Shown here in pieces: positions 8,601 to 14,424 of a stretch of 21,298 bases of DNA. The stretch's first letter is position 1; every line of letters starts with the position of its first letter. This DNA is from an uncultured Opitutaceae bacterium (lineage in GTDB: Bacteria; Verrucomicrobiota; Verrucomicrobiae; Opitutales; Opitutaceae). The position numbers were made by a program, and so were the translations under genes. The stretch is from the NCBI GenBank assembly GCA_946482625.1, contig CAMLSH010000013.1:1-21298 (forward strand), written 5' to 3'. The notes below the pieces were generated by a model that searched no databases, was not told the DNA's origin, and saw only the letters and a list, made by a program, of their open reading frames with translations.

Positions 8601-10676
8601 GAGCGGCGTATCCGGCAGTTGAACCGCACCTATGCGGTGCTCAGCGACATCAACCAGTTGATTGTGCATGAGCGGGAGATCGCCGCGGTGCTCAAAGGGG
8701 CGTGCCAGATCGCGGTGGAAAAAGGCGGCTTCCGGATGGCTTGGATCGGAATGACGGATACGGCGACGGGGGAGGTGAAACCAGCGGCCTCGGCGGGGGT
8801 TGCCGAGGGTTTTCTCGATATTGTAGCCGCCGGGACGCACGATGGTATGCCAGCGATCGGACCCGCCGCGCAGGCGGTCGCGACCGGCGCGCATCGGGTT
8901 CACAACGATATCGAACGGGACCCGGCGATGGCGCCCTGGCGGGAGTCCGCGTTGCAGCGCGGTTATCGTGCGCTCGCCGTTTTCCCTCTGAAAATCGCCG
9001 ACAAAACAGTCGGGGTGTTCAATCTCTACGCGGGAGATCCCGATCTGTTCGATGCGGAGGAATTGCGGCTGCTCGACGAACTGGCGATGGATATTTCCTT
9101 CGCGCTTGAAGGATTCGAACGCGAACGCGAGCGGCAAGGCGCGGTCACCCAGCTGCGCTCCAGCGAAGAACGTTTTCGCGAACTGGCCGAGACCATCGCG
9201 GACGTTTTTTGGATCACCGATCCGGCAAAAAACCGGATGCTCTATATCAGCCCCGCCTACGAAAAGATCTGGGGTCGCACGCGCGAGAGTCTCGCGAATG
9301 ATCCTGCTTCGTGGCTCACGGCGATCCACGACGATGACCGGGAACGGGTGCGCCAGGCTGCGATGACACGGCAGAAGGCGGGCTCGTACGACGAAGTGTA
9401 CCGCATCGTGCGCCCGGATGGGCAGGTGCGGTGGGTGCGCGATCAGGCGTTTCCGGTGCGAAATGGCGCCGGGGAAATCGAGCGGATCATCGGTGTGGCC
9501 CGCGACATCACCGAGCATCGCAAGCTGGAGGAGCAGTTTCGCCAGTCGCAAAAGATGGAGGCCATCGGGCAGCTCGCGGGCGGCGTCGCGCACGATTTCA
9601 ACAATCTGCTCGCGGCGATGCTCATGCAGGCCGAATTGCTCACGAACATCGACGCGTTGCCCGGGGAGGCCAGGGAAGGTTTGAAAGATATCCGCGTCAC
9701 CATTCAGCGGGCCGCGAATCTCACGCGGCAGTTGCTCCTCTTCAGCCGGCGCCAGGTGATGCAGCCCCGGGAGCTCGATCTGAACGATGTCGTCGTGAAT
9801 CTCTCCAAGCTGCTCCAACGCATCATCGGCGAGGATGTGCGTCTCCAGTTGCACCTTCATGCCGGGCCGCTGGTGACGCGTGCCGACGCGGGCATGCTGG
9901 AACAGGTGCTGATGAATCTCGCCGTGAATGCGCGGGACGCCATGCCATCCGGCGGCCGGCTGCTCGTCGAGACCGACGCACGAACGGTGGACGAAGCGCT
10001 GGCGAGTATCCACCCGGATGCGACGCCTGGACGTTACGTGTGTTTGAGTGTGAGCGACACCGGTACGGGCATACCCCCGGACGTGCTGCCCCGGATATTC
10101 GAACCGTTTTTCACCACCAAGGGGCCCGGCAAAGGCACGGGACTGGGGCTCGCGACGGTCTTTGGCATCGTCAAACAGCACCAAGGCTGGATGCGGGTGA
10201 CCAGCGAGCCGGGCCGCGGCGCTAATTTTCAGATATTCCTTCCCGCCAGCTCGGCTACGCTCGAGGCGGAGCTCCCGGCGCCTGCAGAGGCGGCGGCGAA
10301 GCCCGGCCACGAGACGGTTTTGGTGGTGGAGGACGAGGCGACGGTACGCGCGTTAACGCGGACGATCCTCGAGCGCCACGGTTACCGTGTGCTCGTCGCA
10401 GGCAACGGGCTCGAGGCGCTTGCGGTGTGGGCCGAGCATCACCAGAAGGTGGCGCTGCTCGTGACCGATCTGGTGATGCCGGCGGGCATGAATGGCCAGC
10501 AGCTGGCGCGGCGATTGCAGACGGACAAGCCCGAACTCAAAGTCGTTTTTGTCAGCGGTTACAGCACCGACGTCGCCGGTCGGACAATCCAGCTGCGCAG
10601 AGGAGAGAACTTCCTTCAAAAACCTTTCGGTCAGGAGGAGATCCTGAAGGCGGTCCGTCGGTGTTTGGACAGCTGA
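5628..10676 (+). CDS. Hybrid sensor histidine kinase with beta-propeller sensor (Reg_prop, Y_Y_Y, PAS, GAF, PAS, HisKA, HATPase, receiver)
   Basis: From GTG 5628 the product has 1,682 residues. A signal peptide or anchor (RIVAVLLVVLTLGSLACFG) leads to a periplasmic beta-propeller with at least twelve DGxxW-type repeats (for example ADGTLWFGTAEGIWSFNG, EDGSIWASTDRGVSRFDG), about residues 40-660. A Y_Y_Y domain follows (about 750-812), then one membrane span (about 819-841), a short coiled coil, PAS (874-989), GAF (998-1163) and PAS (1178-1300). The HisKA box GGVAHDFNNLL has the phospho-acceptor His at 1322 (codon 9591). The ATPase domain shows NLAVNARDAM, DTGTGIPPDV and GTGLGLATVFGIV. The C-terminal receiver has acceptor Asp 1614 in LVTDLVMPAG and the KPF lysine. 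Such propellers in Bacteroides sense glycan fragments; here the receiver carries no AraC DNA-binding domain, so output must pass to another protein. GTG 5628 has AGG eight bases upstream; GTG 5481 and TTG 5586 are alternatives, and no ATG precedes the signal peptide. Confidence 0.93.
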   Translation: MYPDLGLKERIVAVLLVVLTLGSLACFGATPYQPVIGDAMLEPWRWRTFSELSGRNAQCMAEGADGTLWFGTAEGIWSFNGIDWSYHANDKVGGGSVTTLCVGPDGILYAGGRWGISRFGDGQWTRLFPVSRKRFGELRKLAIAPDGALWAATSWGAVRFSGGKWTLYTGPETAAELRANNSHPTLEIALLPDAILNRSRSGSLSKRRSDLAEVSVDPRGRVWLGTEGGEILRFDPPASGDVSATVPDASDTARRWEIYNELDGLVCGRMPSILPLHDGSVWVGYGLLSGHISVFDGKTWKTTSLTDAGLPGDVGNLLETRDGTLWVSGRYVVCAHRNGQWRSYEKPEVPIPTTRNFLLQSADGALWIGGPDTELLRVDFQTSRWLTLRDLNFQWESAGGAQWFLHRSGRVVVHEAGEWTSYGAEDGLIDTPIALLGTAGGDVWLAGSHGQTAATARYSGGKWTRFIHDDFSWGIEWRGVLEAADGSLWFSAAVDTSGPARHRAGLLQFRGEKWIHHHQPGRAQPGFDDSNLASLLPVTQRPEPIGKFLCLGESRDGKIWAGRNILIAGDGQTWQVSSPPPPIRLGIIETIFTSREREMWIGTRQFGALHYDGREWKGFQGKDSLVANTVRSIVQTEDGSIWASTDRGVSRFDGETWTADLLPSQLSIPHEGGSLKAARSGSLWINRFAPDWMRRGWSKAPPLDLATCEFWTVCHRFSGNPPETTITAGAPEVAQPGNLSVLWNGTASWRSPDEARLQYSFRLDDGPWSAFTSERGHAFFTLPSGAHRFEVRARDRDFNVDPTPAVLEFVVLPPVWRQGWFIGLMALLAGLVLTQSIRVFLERGRLRRANRELGAEIGVREKTEAALRVSETTLKEAQQLAHIGSWHLDLTTRRLEWSEEAYRIFERDPSRFVPTYEAFLAAVHPDDRFRVDSLFQASVQSGDQYDIEHRLLFDGGRIKYVHERCLTIYGQDKRAVRSHGTVQDITERKLTERRIRQLNRTYAVLSDINQLIVHEREIAAVLKGACQIAVEKGGFRMAWIGMTDTATGEVKPAASAGVAEGFLDIVAAGTHDGMPAIGPAAQAVATGAHRVHNDIERDPAMAPWRESALQRGYRALAVFPLKIADKTVGVFNLYAGDPDLFDAEELRLLDELAMDISFALEGFERERERQGAVTQLRSSEERFRELAETIADVFWITDPAKNRMLYISPAYEKIWGRTRESLANDPASWLTAIHDDDRERVRQAAMTRQKAGSYDEVYRIVRPDGQVRWVRDQAFPVRNGAGEIERIIGVARDITEHRKLEEQFRQSQKMEAIGQLAGGVAHDFNNLLAAMLMQAELLTNIDALPGEAREGLKDIRVTIQRAANLTRQLLLFSRRQVMQPRELDLNDVVVNLSKLLQRIIGEDVRLQLHLHAGPLVTRADAGMLEQVLMNLAVNARDAMPSGGRLLVETDARTVDEALASIHPDATPGRYVCLSVSDTGTGIPPDVLPRIFEPFFTTKGPGKGTGLGLATVFGIVKQHQGWMRVTSEPGRGANFQIFLPASSATLEAELPAPAEAAAKPGHETVLVVEDEATVRALTRTILERHGYRVLVAGNGLEALAVWAEHHQKVALLVTDLVMPAGMNGQQLARRLQTDKPELKVVFVSGYSTDVAGRTIQLRRGENFLQKPFGQEEILKAVRRCLDS

Positions 10677-10718
10677 TCCACGCAACCGGGCACGGTTTGG
10701 GAAGCGGCGGAAGGCGCG

Positions 10719-10752
10719 AAAAAAAACGCGCCCCGGATTGCCCGGAGCGCGT
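10719..10752 (-). terminator. Intrinsic terminator of the PEP-CTERM gene
   Basis: Read leftward, ACGCGC (10752-10747) pairs with GCGCGT (10731-10726), with inner CCGG/CCGG pairing around a short loop, and the stem runs directly into eight T residues (10726-10719 on this strand). It begins 43 bases after the PEP-CTERM stop codon. This is the best-formed rho-independent terminator in the window. The overlapping GGCGCG/CGCGCC pair on the other strand has the A-run as loop and no T-tract, so it is unlikely to stop the kinase transcript. Confidence 0.88.
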
Positions 10753-10794
10753 CTGAAGCTGTGCCACGATTTCAGCGATTCGATGCGGAGTTTC

Positions 10795-11526
10795 TCAAGC
10801 GACCTGGCGCCGGAAACGGCGATAGGCCGCGAGTGCGACGAGTGCACCGGCCGCGAACAGACCGTAGGTCGATGGCTCGGGGACCGGTACCTCGCCTTCG
10901 CTTGGCGGCGGGCGATCGTTGCCTCCACCGTAGTCGCTGCCCTGGAAGGAACCGTTGGTTCCGACTTGCTGCCAGCGCACGGAGATGTCGGTGGCGCTAT
11001 CGAAGAAGCCATCGGCGGAAGTGAAATCCGCGAATTGGAAAGTGAATACGGCGATCTCGCCGAACCTGATTCCATCGCCGGGGTTGCCGCCTTGCGGGGT
11101 GTTGCCGGTGCCGTCGCCGATGTCTTGGGCGTAGAGTCCGCCGCCTTGGGAAAGATCGTAGGGTTCGAGGATGTTCCACGTCGCGGGCTGCACGCCGCCG
11201 CGATCGGGCAGCAGCTGCGTCCAGAGCTGGGTGAACGAGACGTTCGAACCATCCGACCCGAGCTGGGCATCGGAGAACGGCGTGTTGAAGCCGAACGAGG
11301 TGATCGTCCCTTGGTAATTACCCGTTCCCAAGAACGTGTTTTGAAATTCCAGTTTGTACGTGTTCGCCGTGATATCGGCGGTGGCATACACGCGGACGGT
11401 GGGGTGGTAGAGCAATTCTGACGCCACGCCGGTGACGTCAAAAACGCGCATGATAATTTGTGCCTGTGCAGTTGCGGAAAGCGCAACGATCCCGCCAAGG
11501 AGCAGCAAAGCTGAGGAGTGTTTCAT
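10795..11526 (-). CDS. PEP-CTERM sorting domain-containing exported protein
   Basis: The 243-residue protein starts with a classic signal peptide (MKHSSALLLLGGIVALSATAQAQ, cleavage near residue 21-23). It ends with VPEPSTYGLFAAGALVALAAYRRFRR: the Pro-Glu-Pro triad at 216-218, one hydrophobic span and an Arg cluster. Known PEP-CTERM tails are cut by exosortase and direct proteins to the cell surface or extracellular matrix. The middle (about 24-210) is rich in Gly, Asn, Asp, Thr and Ser with a beta-like pattern and matches no family I recognise; near the tail it becomes a Pro/Glu linker (DRPPPSEGEVPVPEP). No exosortase or matrix operon is in the window, which is normal for the scattered PEP-CTERM genes. 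The gene is monocistronic: own terminator downstream, palindromic site upstream. It is convergent with the hybrid kinase. Confidence 0.92.
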   Translation of the reverse strand: MKHSSALLLLGGIVALSATAQAQIIMRVFDVTGVASELLYHPTVRVYATADITANTYKLEFQNTFLGTGNYQGTITSFGFNTPFSDAQLGSDGSNVSFTQLWTQLLPDRGGVQPATWNILEPYDLSQGGGLYAQDIGDGTGNTPQGGNPGDGIRFGEIAVFTFQFADFTSADGFFDSATDISVRWQQVGTNGSFQGSDYGGGNDRPPPSEGEVPVPEPSTYGLFAAGALVALAAYRRFRRQVA

Positions 11527-11527
11527 G

Positions 11528-11544
11528 GCACATATAATATGTGC
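11528..11544. promoter_or_regulatory. Perfect 17-bp palindrome GCACATATAATATGTGC directly upstream of the PEP-CTERM start; candidate operator
   Basis: GCACATAT and ATATGTGC are perfect inverted repeats around one A. The site ends one base before the PEP-CTERM start codon region, covering positions -2 to -18 where a ribosome binding site or -10 element would lie. The half-site ATATGTGC recurs at 11606-11613 in the same intergenic region. A TTGACG (leftward, 11555-11550) is nearby but its spacing to TATTAT is only 10 bases, so a standard promoter is not claimed. A dimeric repressor site or an mRNA hairpin masking the start are both possible. Confidence 0.5.
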
Positions 11545-11605
11545 TCATCCGTCAAATGCGGGTAGCGGGGTGGTGACGGGGGCTGTGTAGGGGATCGCAT
11601 TGCAA

Positions 11606-11660
11606 ATATGTGCATACGCGCGGGTTCCTTACCTAGCCGACTAGGGAGTTAGGTAGGTAA
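11606..11660. promoter_or_regulatory. Second half-site and compound inverted repeat upstream of the DUF4142 gene
   Basis: ATATGTGC at 11606-11613 repeats the half-site of the palindrome at 11528-11544. Shortly after, TTACCTA (11629-11635) is the inverse of TAGGTAA (11654-11660), and within it CCTAG (11632-11636) pairs with CTAGG (11641-11645) around CCGA. AGTTAGGTAGGTAA also contains a direct TAGGT repeat. The cluster lies about 107-160 bases before the DUF4142 start at 11767 and 80-135 bases before the divergent PEP-CTERM start, so it may serve either gene. No known regulator motif is recognised. Confidence 0.35.
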
Positions 11661-11766
11661 CGTGAATGCGTGCGGGGCGGGCGCCGGAGCCGCGTTCGGT
11701 GGATTTCTCCATGCCGAAACGGCCGTCGACCGGGAACTCCCCGAGTGGCTCGGGCACAGTCGGCCC

Positions 11767-12333
11767 ATGAACACGAAAAAATATCCCTCTGCGCTCTGCG
11801 CACCCTTCGTCGCCGCCGTGCTTTTTAGCGCGGCGTTGTATGCCCAAGAAACACCGCTTGCTCCCAGTATGCTGCCCGATGCGCCAGCCGAGGAAACGCC
11901 ACCTGCCTCGACGGTCAGTCGCGCGGATCGCGCCTTCCTTGAGGACGCGGCGAAGTCTGGCCAGCAGGTGTTGGTTGTTTCTCGTGCGGTGGCCGGGCGG
12001 CTCACCAATTCAGATGTGAAACGGTTCGCCGAAAAGATGATCGCGACTCATTCCGAAGCGCACGCCGAGGTCGAAACGCTGGCCGCCCGCAAAGCCGTCC
12101 GCTGGTCGGGGGAGAAAACCAAGGCCGCCGAAAAGTGGGCGGATAAAGACGCCGATGACCTCGACGAAGATTACGTGGAGGCGATGATCGACGAACACAA
12201 AAAGTCGGTGCGGTTGTTCGAGAAGGCGGCGCGCAGCGTAGATGCGGATATCGCGGCGTTTGCGGTGAAGACCCTGCCGGTGTTGCAGAGGCATCTCGAC
12301 CGTGCCGAAGCGTTGGACGATCAGCTCGATTGA
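11767..12333 (+). CDS. Exported DUF4142 family protein (ferritin-like four-helix fold)
   Basis: The 188-residue protein begins with a signal peptide (MNTKKYPSALCAPFVAAVLFSAALYAQ, cleavage near residue 26) and a Pro/Ala-rich linker. The DUF4142 core spans about residues 50-185: SRADRAFLEDAAKSGQQVL, SDVKRFAEKMIATHSEAHAE, then DEDYVEAMIDEHKKSVRLFE and KTLPVLQRHLDRAEAL, all amphipathic helices of the expected order. The ATG at 11767 is preferred over an in-frame GTG at 11662 because the signal peptide starts there and the upstream residues look non-coding. Members are periplasmic or outer-membrane proteins of unknown role, often linked to stress; the ferritin-like His/Glu pattern (THSEAH, DEHKKS) is present, but metal binding is inference. 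It is divergent from the PEP-CTERM gene and convergent with the dehydrogenase gene. Confidence 0.9.
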   Translation: MNTKKYPSALCAPFVAAVLFSAALYAQETPLAPSMLPDAPAEETPPASTVSRADRAFLEDAAKSGQQVLVVSRAVAGRLTNSDVKRFAEKMIATHSEAHAEVETLAARKAVRWSGEKTKAAEKWADKDADDLDEDYVEAMIDEHKKSVRLFEKAARSVDADIAAFAVKTLPVLQRHLDRAEALDDQLD

Positions 12334-12392
12334 GCATTCCGGCCTAGAGCTTTCATACCCGCACGGCGCAATCGGGGCTTTGACGCTCGTCC

Positions 12393-12436
12393 CTCCCCGG
12401 TTTGTGCCGCGGAGCGCGGCAGGTGGGCCGGGGGAG
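12393..12436. terminator. Nested GC-rich stem-loop between convergent genes, candidate terminator
   Basis: TGCCGCG (12405-12411) pairs perfectly with CGCGGCA (12415-12421) across a GAG loop. It is enclosed by CTCCCCGG (12393-12400) pairing with CCGGGGGAG (12428-12436) with one bulged G. It lies between the stop of the DUF4142 gene and the stop of the leftward dehydrogenase gene. There is no T-tract, so it resembles the element at 3734-3796: a strong structure at a convergent junction without the classical tail. Confidence 0.45.
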
Positions 12437-12449
12437 CCGGCGTGCGCGC

Positions 12450-13223
12450 TCAGGCCGAATAGACGCCGCCGTTGATGTCGAGAGTCGCGCCGGAGATGAA
12501 GCCGTCGTATTCGCTCGCCAGGTACACAGCGGCGCGGGCGACATCTTCGGGGGTGCCGGCGCGGCCGAGCGGAATGGAGGCGACGGTGGACTGCGCGGAG
12601 GCGGAGGTGGTGTGCGTGGAATGAAACGAGGTGCCGAGGATCAGACCGGGCGCGAGGGCGTTGACGCGCACGCCGCGTGGGCCGAGCTCGGAGGCGAGCG
12701 AGCGCGTGAAGGTGAGCACGGCGCCTTTGGCTGTGGAGTAGGCGAGGGAGCCGCTGTGGCCGCCTTTGCGACCGGCGAGGGAGGAGAGGTTGACGATGCT
12801 GGCCCCGCCATGGTTCGCCGCGGCTGCGATGAGGTGCGGAGCGGAGGCTTTGGTCACGCACCGCAGACTTCCGAGGTTGAGGGCCAGGACCTCGGCCCAG
12901 AAATCCTCGTCGGCTTCTTCGAGCGTGCGACGGGCAACAAGCGAGCCGGCGTTGTTGATCAAAATATCCAGCCCGCCGAGAAACCCTACCGCCTCTGCCA
13001 CCAGCCGTTCGCACTCCCGAGGCTGGGTCAGATCGGCTTGGTCGCTGTTGAAACGACGATGGGCGGCCGTCGCTTCTCCAGCGAGGACCTGCGCGCCTTC
13101 CGCGCTGCGGCGATAGTGGACGAAGACATCGCAGCCCGCGGCGAGGAGCGCGCGGCTGATGGCGAGGCCGATGCCCTGCGCGCCTGCGGTGACGAGGGCG
13201 CGTTTGCCGATGAGTTTGTTCAT
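12450..13223 (-). CDS. SDR family NAD(P)-dependent oxidoreductase
   Basis: This 257-residue cytoplasmic enzyme has every classical short-chain dehydrogenase mark: cofactor loop TAGAQGIG at 12-19, DQADL near 61-65, NNAG at 90-93, structural Asn 116, catalytic Ser 147 or 148 in NLSSLAG, and Tyr 162 with Lys 166 in YSTAK. The C-terminal SGATLDINGGV matches the FabG-like group. HYRRS after the second strand (Arg 38-39) suggests NADP(H). The ATG at 13223 is used because the fold starts at once; the open frame reaches further upstream but overlaps the next gene. It is the second gene of a leftward pair, 37 bases after the isomerase-like gene, which suggests a role in oxidising or reducing a sugar or sugar acid. 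Fatty-acid FabG is less likely away from fab genes. The exact substrate is unknown. Confidence 0.93.
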   Translation of the reverse strand: MNKLIGKRALVTAGAQGIGLAISRALLAAGCDVFVHYRRSAEGAQVLAGEATAAHRRFNSDQADLTQPRECERLVAEAVGFLGGLDILINNAGSLVARRTLEEADEDFWAEVLALNLGSLRCVTKASAPHLIAAAANHGGASIVNLSSLAGRKGGHSGSLAYSTAKGAVLTFTRSLASELGPRGVRVNALAPGLILGTSFHSTHTTSASAQSTVASIPLGRAGTPEDVARAAVYLASEYDGFISGATLDINGGVYSA

Positions 13224-13260
13224 AGTGGAGTCGTGCGGGAGGAGGGGAGAGGGCGGGGAT

Positions 13261-14052
13261 TCACCACCAGCGATGGTGGCGGGCTGAAGCGAGCGCTTCG
13301 GTGAGCGGCGGGAGATAAGGATGCCACAGGCGTTCCCACTCGAGACTGACGACGCCGCTGAATTCCGCGCGGAGACGTTGGAGCAACGCGCCGGCAGGAA
13401 ACTCGCCCTCGCCCGGTCGCACATAGGTGAACGGATGGCGCGGGCTGGGTGTGGAGATGCTGTCCTTCACGTGGATATGCACAACCCGGTCTTTGATCGC
13501 GTTCCAGGTGGAGACGGGGTCTTCGCCGCCTTTTTTCCATGTGTGATGACTGTCCCAGAGCAGGCTGGCAGACGGGCATCTCGCGAGAAAGCGGAGTATC
13601 GACGGAGTGGTGATAAGCGAGTCGTGCGTTTCGATCATCGCATCCACGGTCCAGCGCTGTTCGGCGCGGATTGCCTGCCACCAGTCCCACGAGGCGGCCA
13701 TGGCGTCGCTCGTCGCATCGTCCTCAGGAAAGCCACCGTCGAAGACACGCAGCCAGCGAACCCCGAGGGCTTCGGCCCAAGGCACGAAGCGAAGTAACTG
13801 CGCGCGGTCCTCCGTACCTGCTTTCGCGAGCGAGAACGCTGTGTCCAGGGCAACAACCCGGACGTTTTTCGCCTGCATGCAGGCGACGAGGGCGGCCGGA
13901 GATCCGTAGGTCTTTTCGAGATATGCCGGCAGCTCGGTGGTCGATGCGAGTGCGCGCAGTTCGACGGCGCCGATGCCATGGCGCGCGGCCAGGTCGACGA
14001 CGTCATCAAGGTGGGCGTCCGGACAGCCCAAGGTGGAAAAGGCGGGGATCAT
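13261..14052 (-). CDS. Sugar phosphate isomerase/epimerase family protein (xylose-isomerase-like TIM barrel)
   Basis: The 263-residue protein matches the AP-endonuclease-2 / xylose-isomerase-like TIM-barrel family. Candidate divalent-metal ligands lie at the barrel strand ends: Glu 141 in MIETHDS, Asp 167 and His 169/170 in LLWDSHH, His 192/194 in VHIHVKDS, and Glu 238 in VSLEWE. The PGEGEFP turn at 213-219 is typical of the family. No signal peptide is present, so it is cytoplasmic. The family includes hexulose and tagatose epimerases, inosose dehydratases and hydroxypyruvate isomerases, and these cannot be told apart here. It is the first gene of a leftward pair with the dehydrogenase at 12450 and is divergent from TonB receptor 2, consistent with sugar catabolism fed by that receptor. 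No Shine-Dalgarno is obvious before the ATG at 14052. Confidence 0.92.
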   Translation of the reverse strand: MIPAFSTLGCPDAHLDDVVDLAARHGIGAVELRALASTTELPAYLEKTYGSPAALVACMQAKNVRVVALDTAFSLAKAGTEDRAQLLRFVPWAEALGVRWLRVFDGGFPEDDATSDAMAASWDWWQAIRAEQRWTVDAMIETHDSLITTPSILRFLARCPSASLLWDSHHTWKKGGEDPVSTWNAIKDRVVHIHVKDSISTPSPRHPFTYVRPGEGEFPAGALLQRLRAEFSGVVSLEWERLWHPYLPPLTEALASARHHRWW

Positions 14053-14090
14053 GGCGTTTTTTGGGGGAATTCCGCGGGTTCGACGGGTAA

Positions 14091-14121
14091 ATAATAATTA
14101 TTAACTCATGGCGGAGATCAA
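14091..14121 (-). promoter_or_regulatory. AT-rich 12-bp palindrome and candidate promoter for the isomerase/dehydrogenase pair
   Basis: TAATAATTATTA at 14092-14103 is a perfect palindrome and by far the most AT-rich spot in a GC-rich window. Read leftward, TTGATC (14121-14116) lies 18 bases from TTATTA (14097-14092), a fair sigma-70-like pair, giving a predicted start about 30-35 bases before the ATG at 14052. The palindrome would then overlay the -10 element, as operators often do. Confidence 0.45.
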
Positions 14122-14424
14122 TCCGAACTTCAGGTTACGCAAGGCGTCGGGCTCTGGATGCGTTGCGCCCGGCCGAGGTCAGGTTGACGTGATTGACGCG
14201 GCGGGACGCGCGCTCGTTTTCCAGTGAAAACGGCGGCACTGATTGCGAGCAGGTTATTTTGGACGCACGCATTCGCCTACATTCGCCGACGAGGATACAC
14301 TTCGCTTTCAGCAGTGGGTTTTCTTCGCGAAGCGTCCGCCAACGAGGCGCACATCCGTCTCACCCCGAACCGACCTCCAGCCAACCGCGAATCTCGATTC
14401 CAGATTTGCACCGTTCCTCCCCCA
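14122..14424 (+). promoter_or_regulatory. Upstream region of TonB receptor 2
   Basis: About 300 bases without a convincing gene. The receptor frame is open back to a GTG at 14224, but the translated extension is unlike a signal peptide. A direct repeat CATTCGCC occurs at 14270-14277 and 14280-14287, spaced by one helical turn, which would suit a regulator binding one face of the DNA. No clear -35/-10 pair was found; TTGACG occurs in the first part but has no good partner. Confidence 0.3.

Noticed and set aside
7905..10310. An 801-codon open frame on the minus strand opposite the hybrid kinase
   Set aside because: The plus-strand frame contains the complete, motif-perfect PAS, GAF, kinase and ATPase domains. 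The antisense frame is Arg/His/Pro-rich with no domain; long antisense frames are expected at this GC content.
10738..11421. A 227-codon plus-strand frame opposite the PEP-CTERM gene
   Set aside because: The minus strand shows signal peptide, PEP-CTERM tail and a terminator; the plus frame starts inside that terminator.
11606..11660. Mobile-element end or attachment site suggested by inverted repeats
   Set aside because: No transposase or integrase, no target duplication, and the repeats lie in a normal divergent promoter region.
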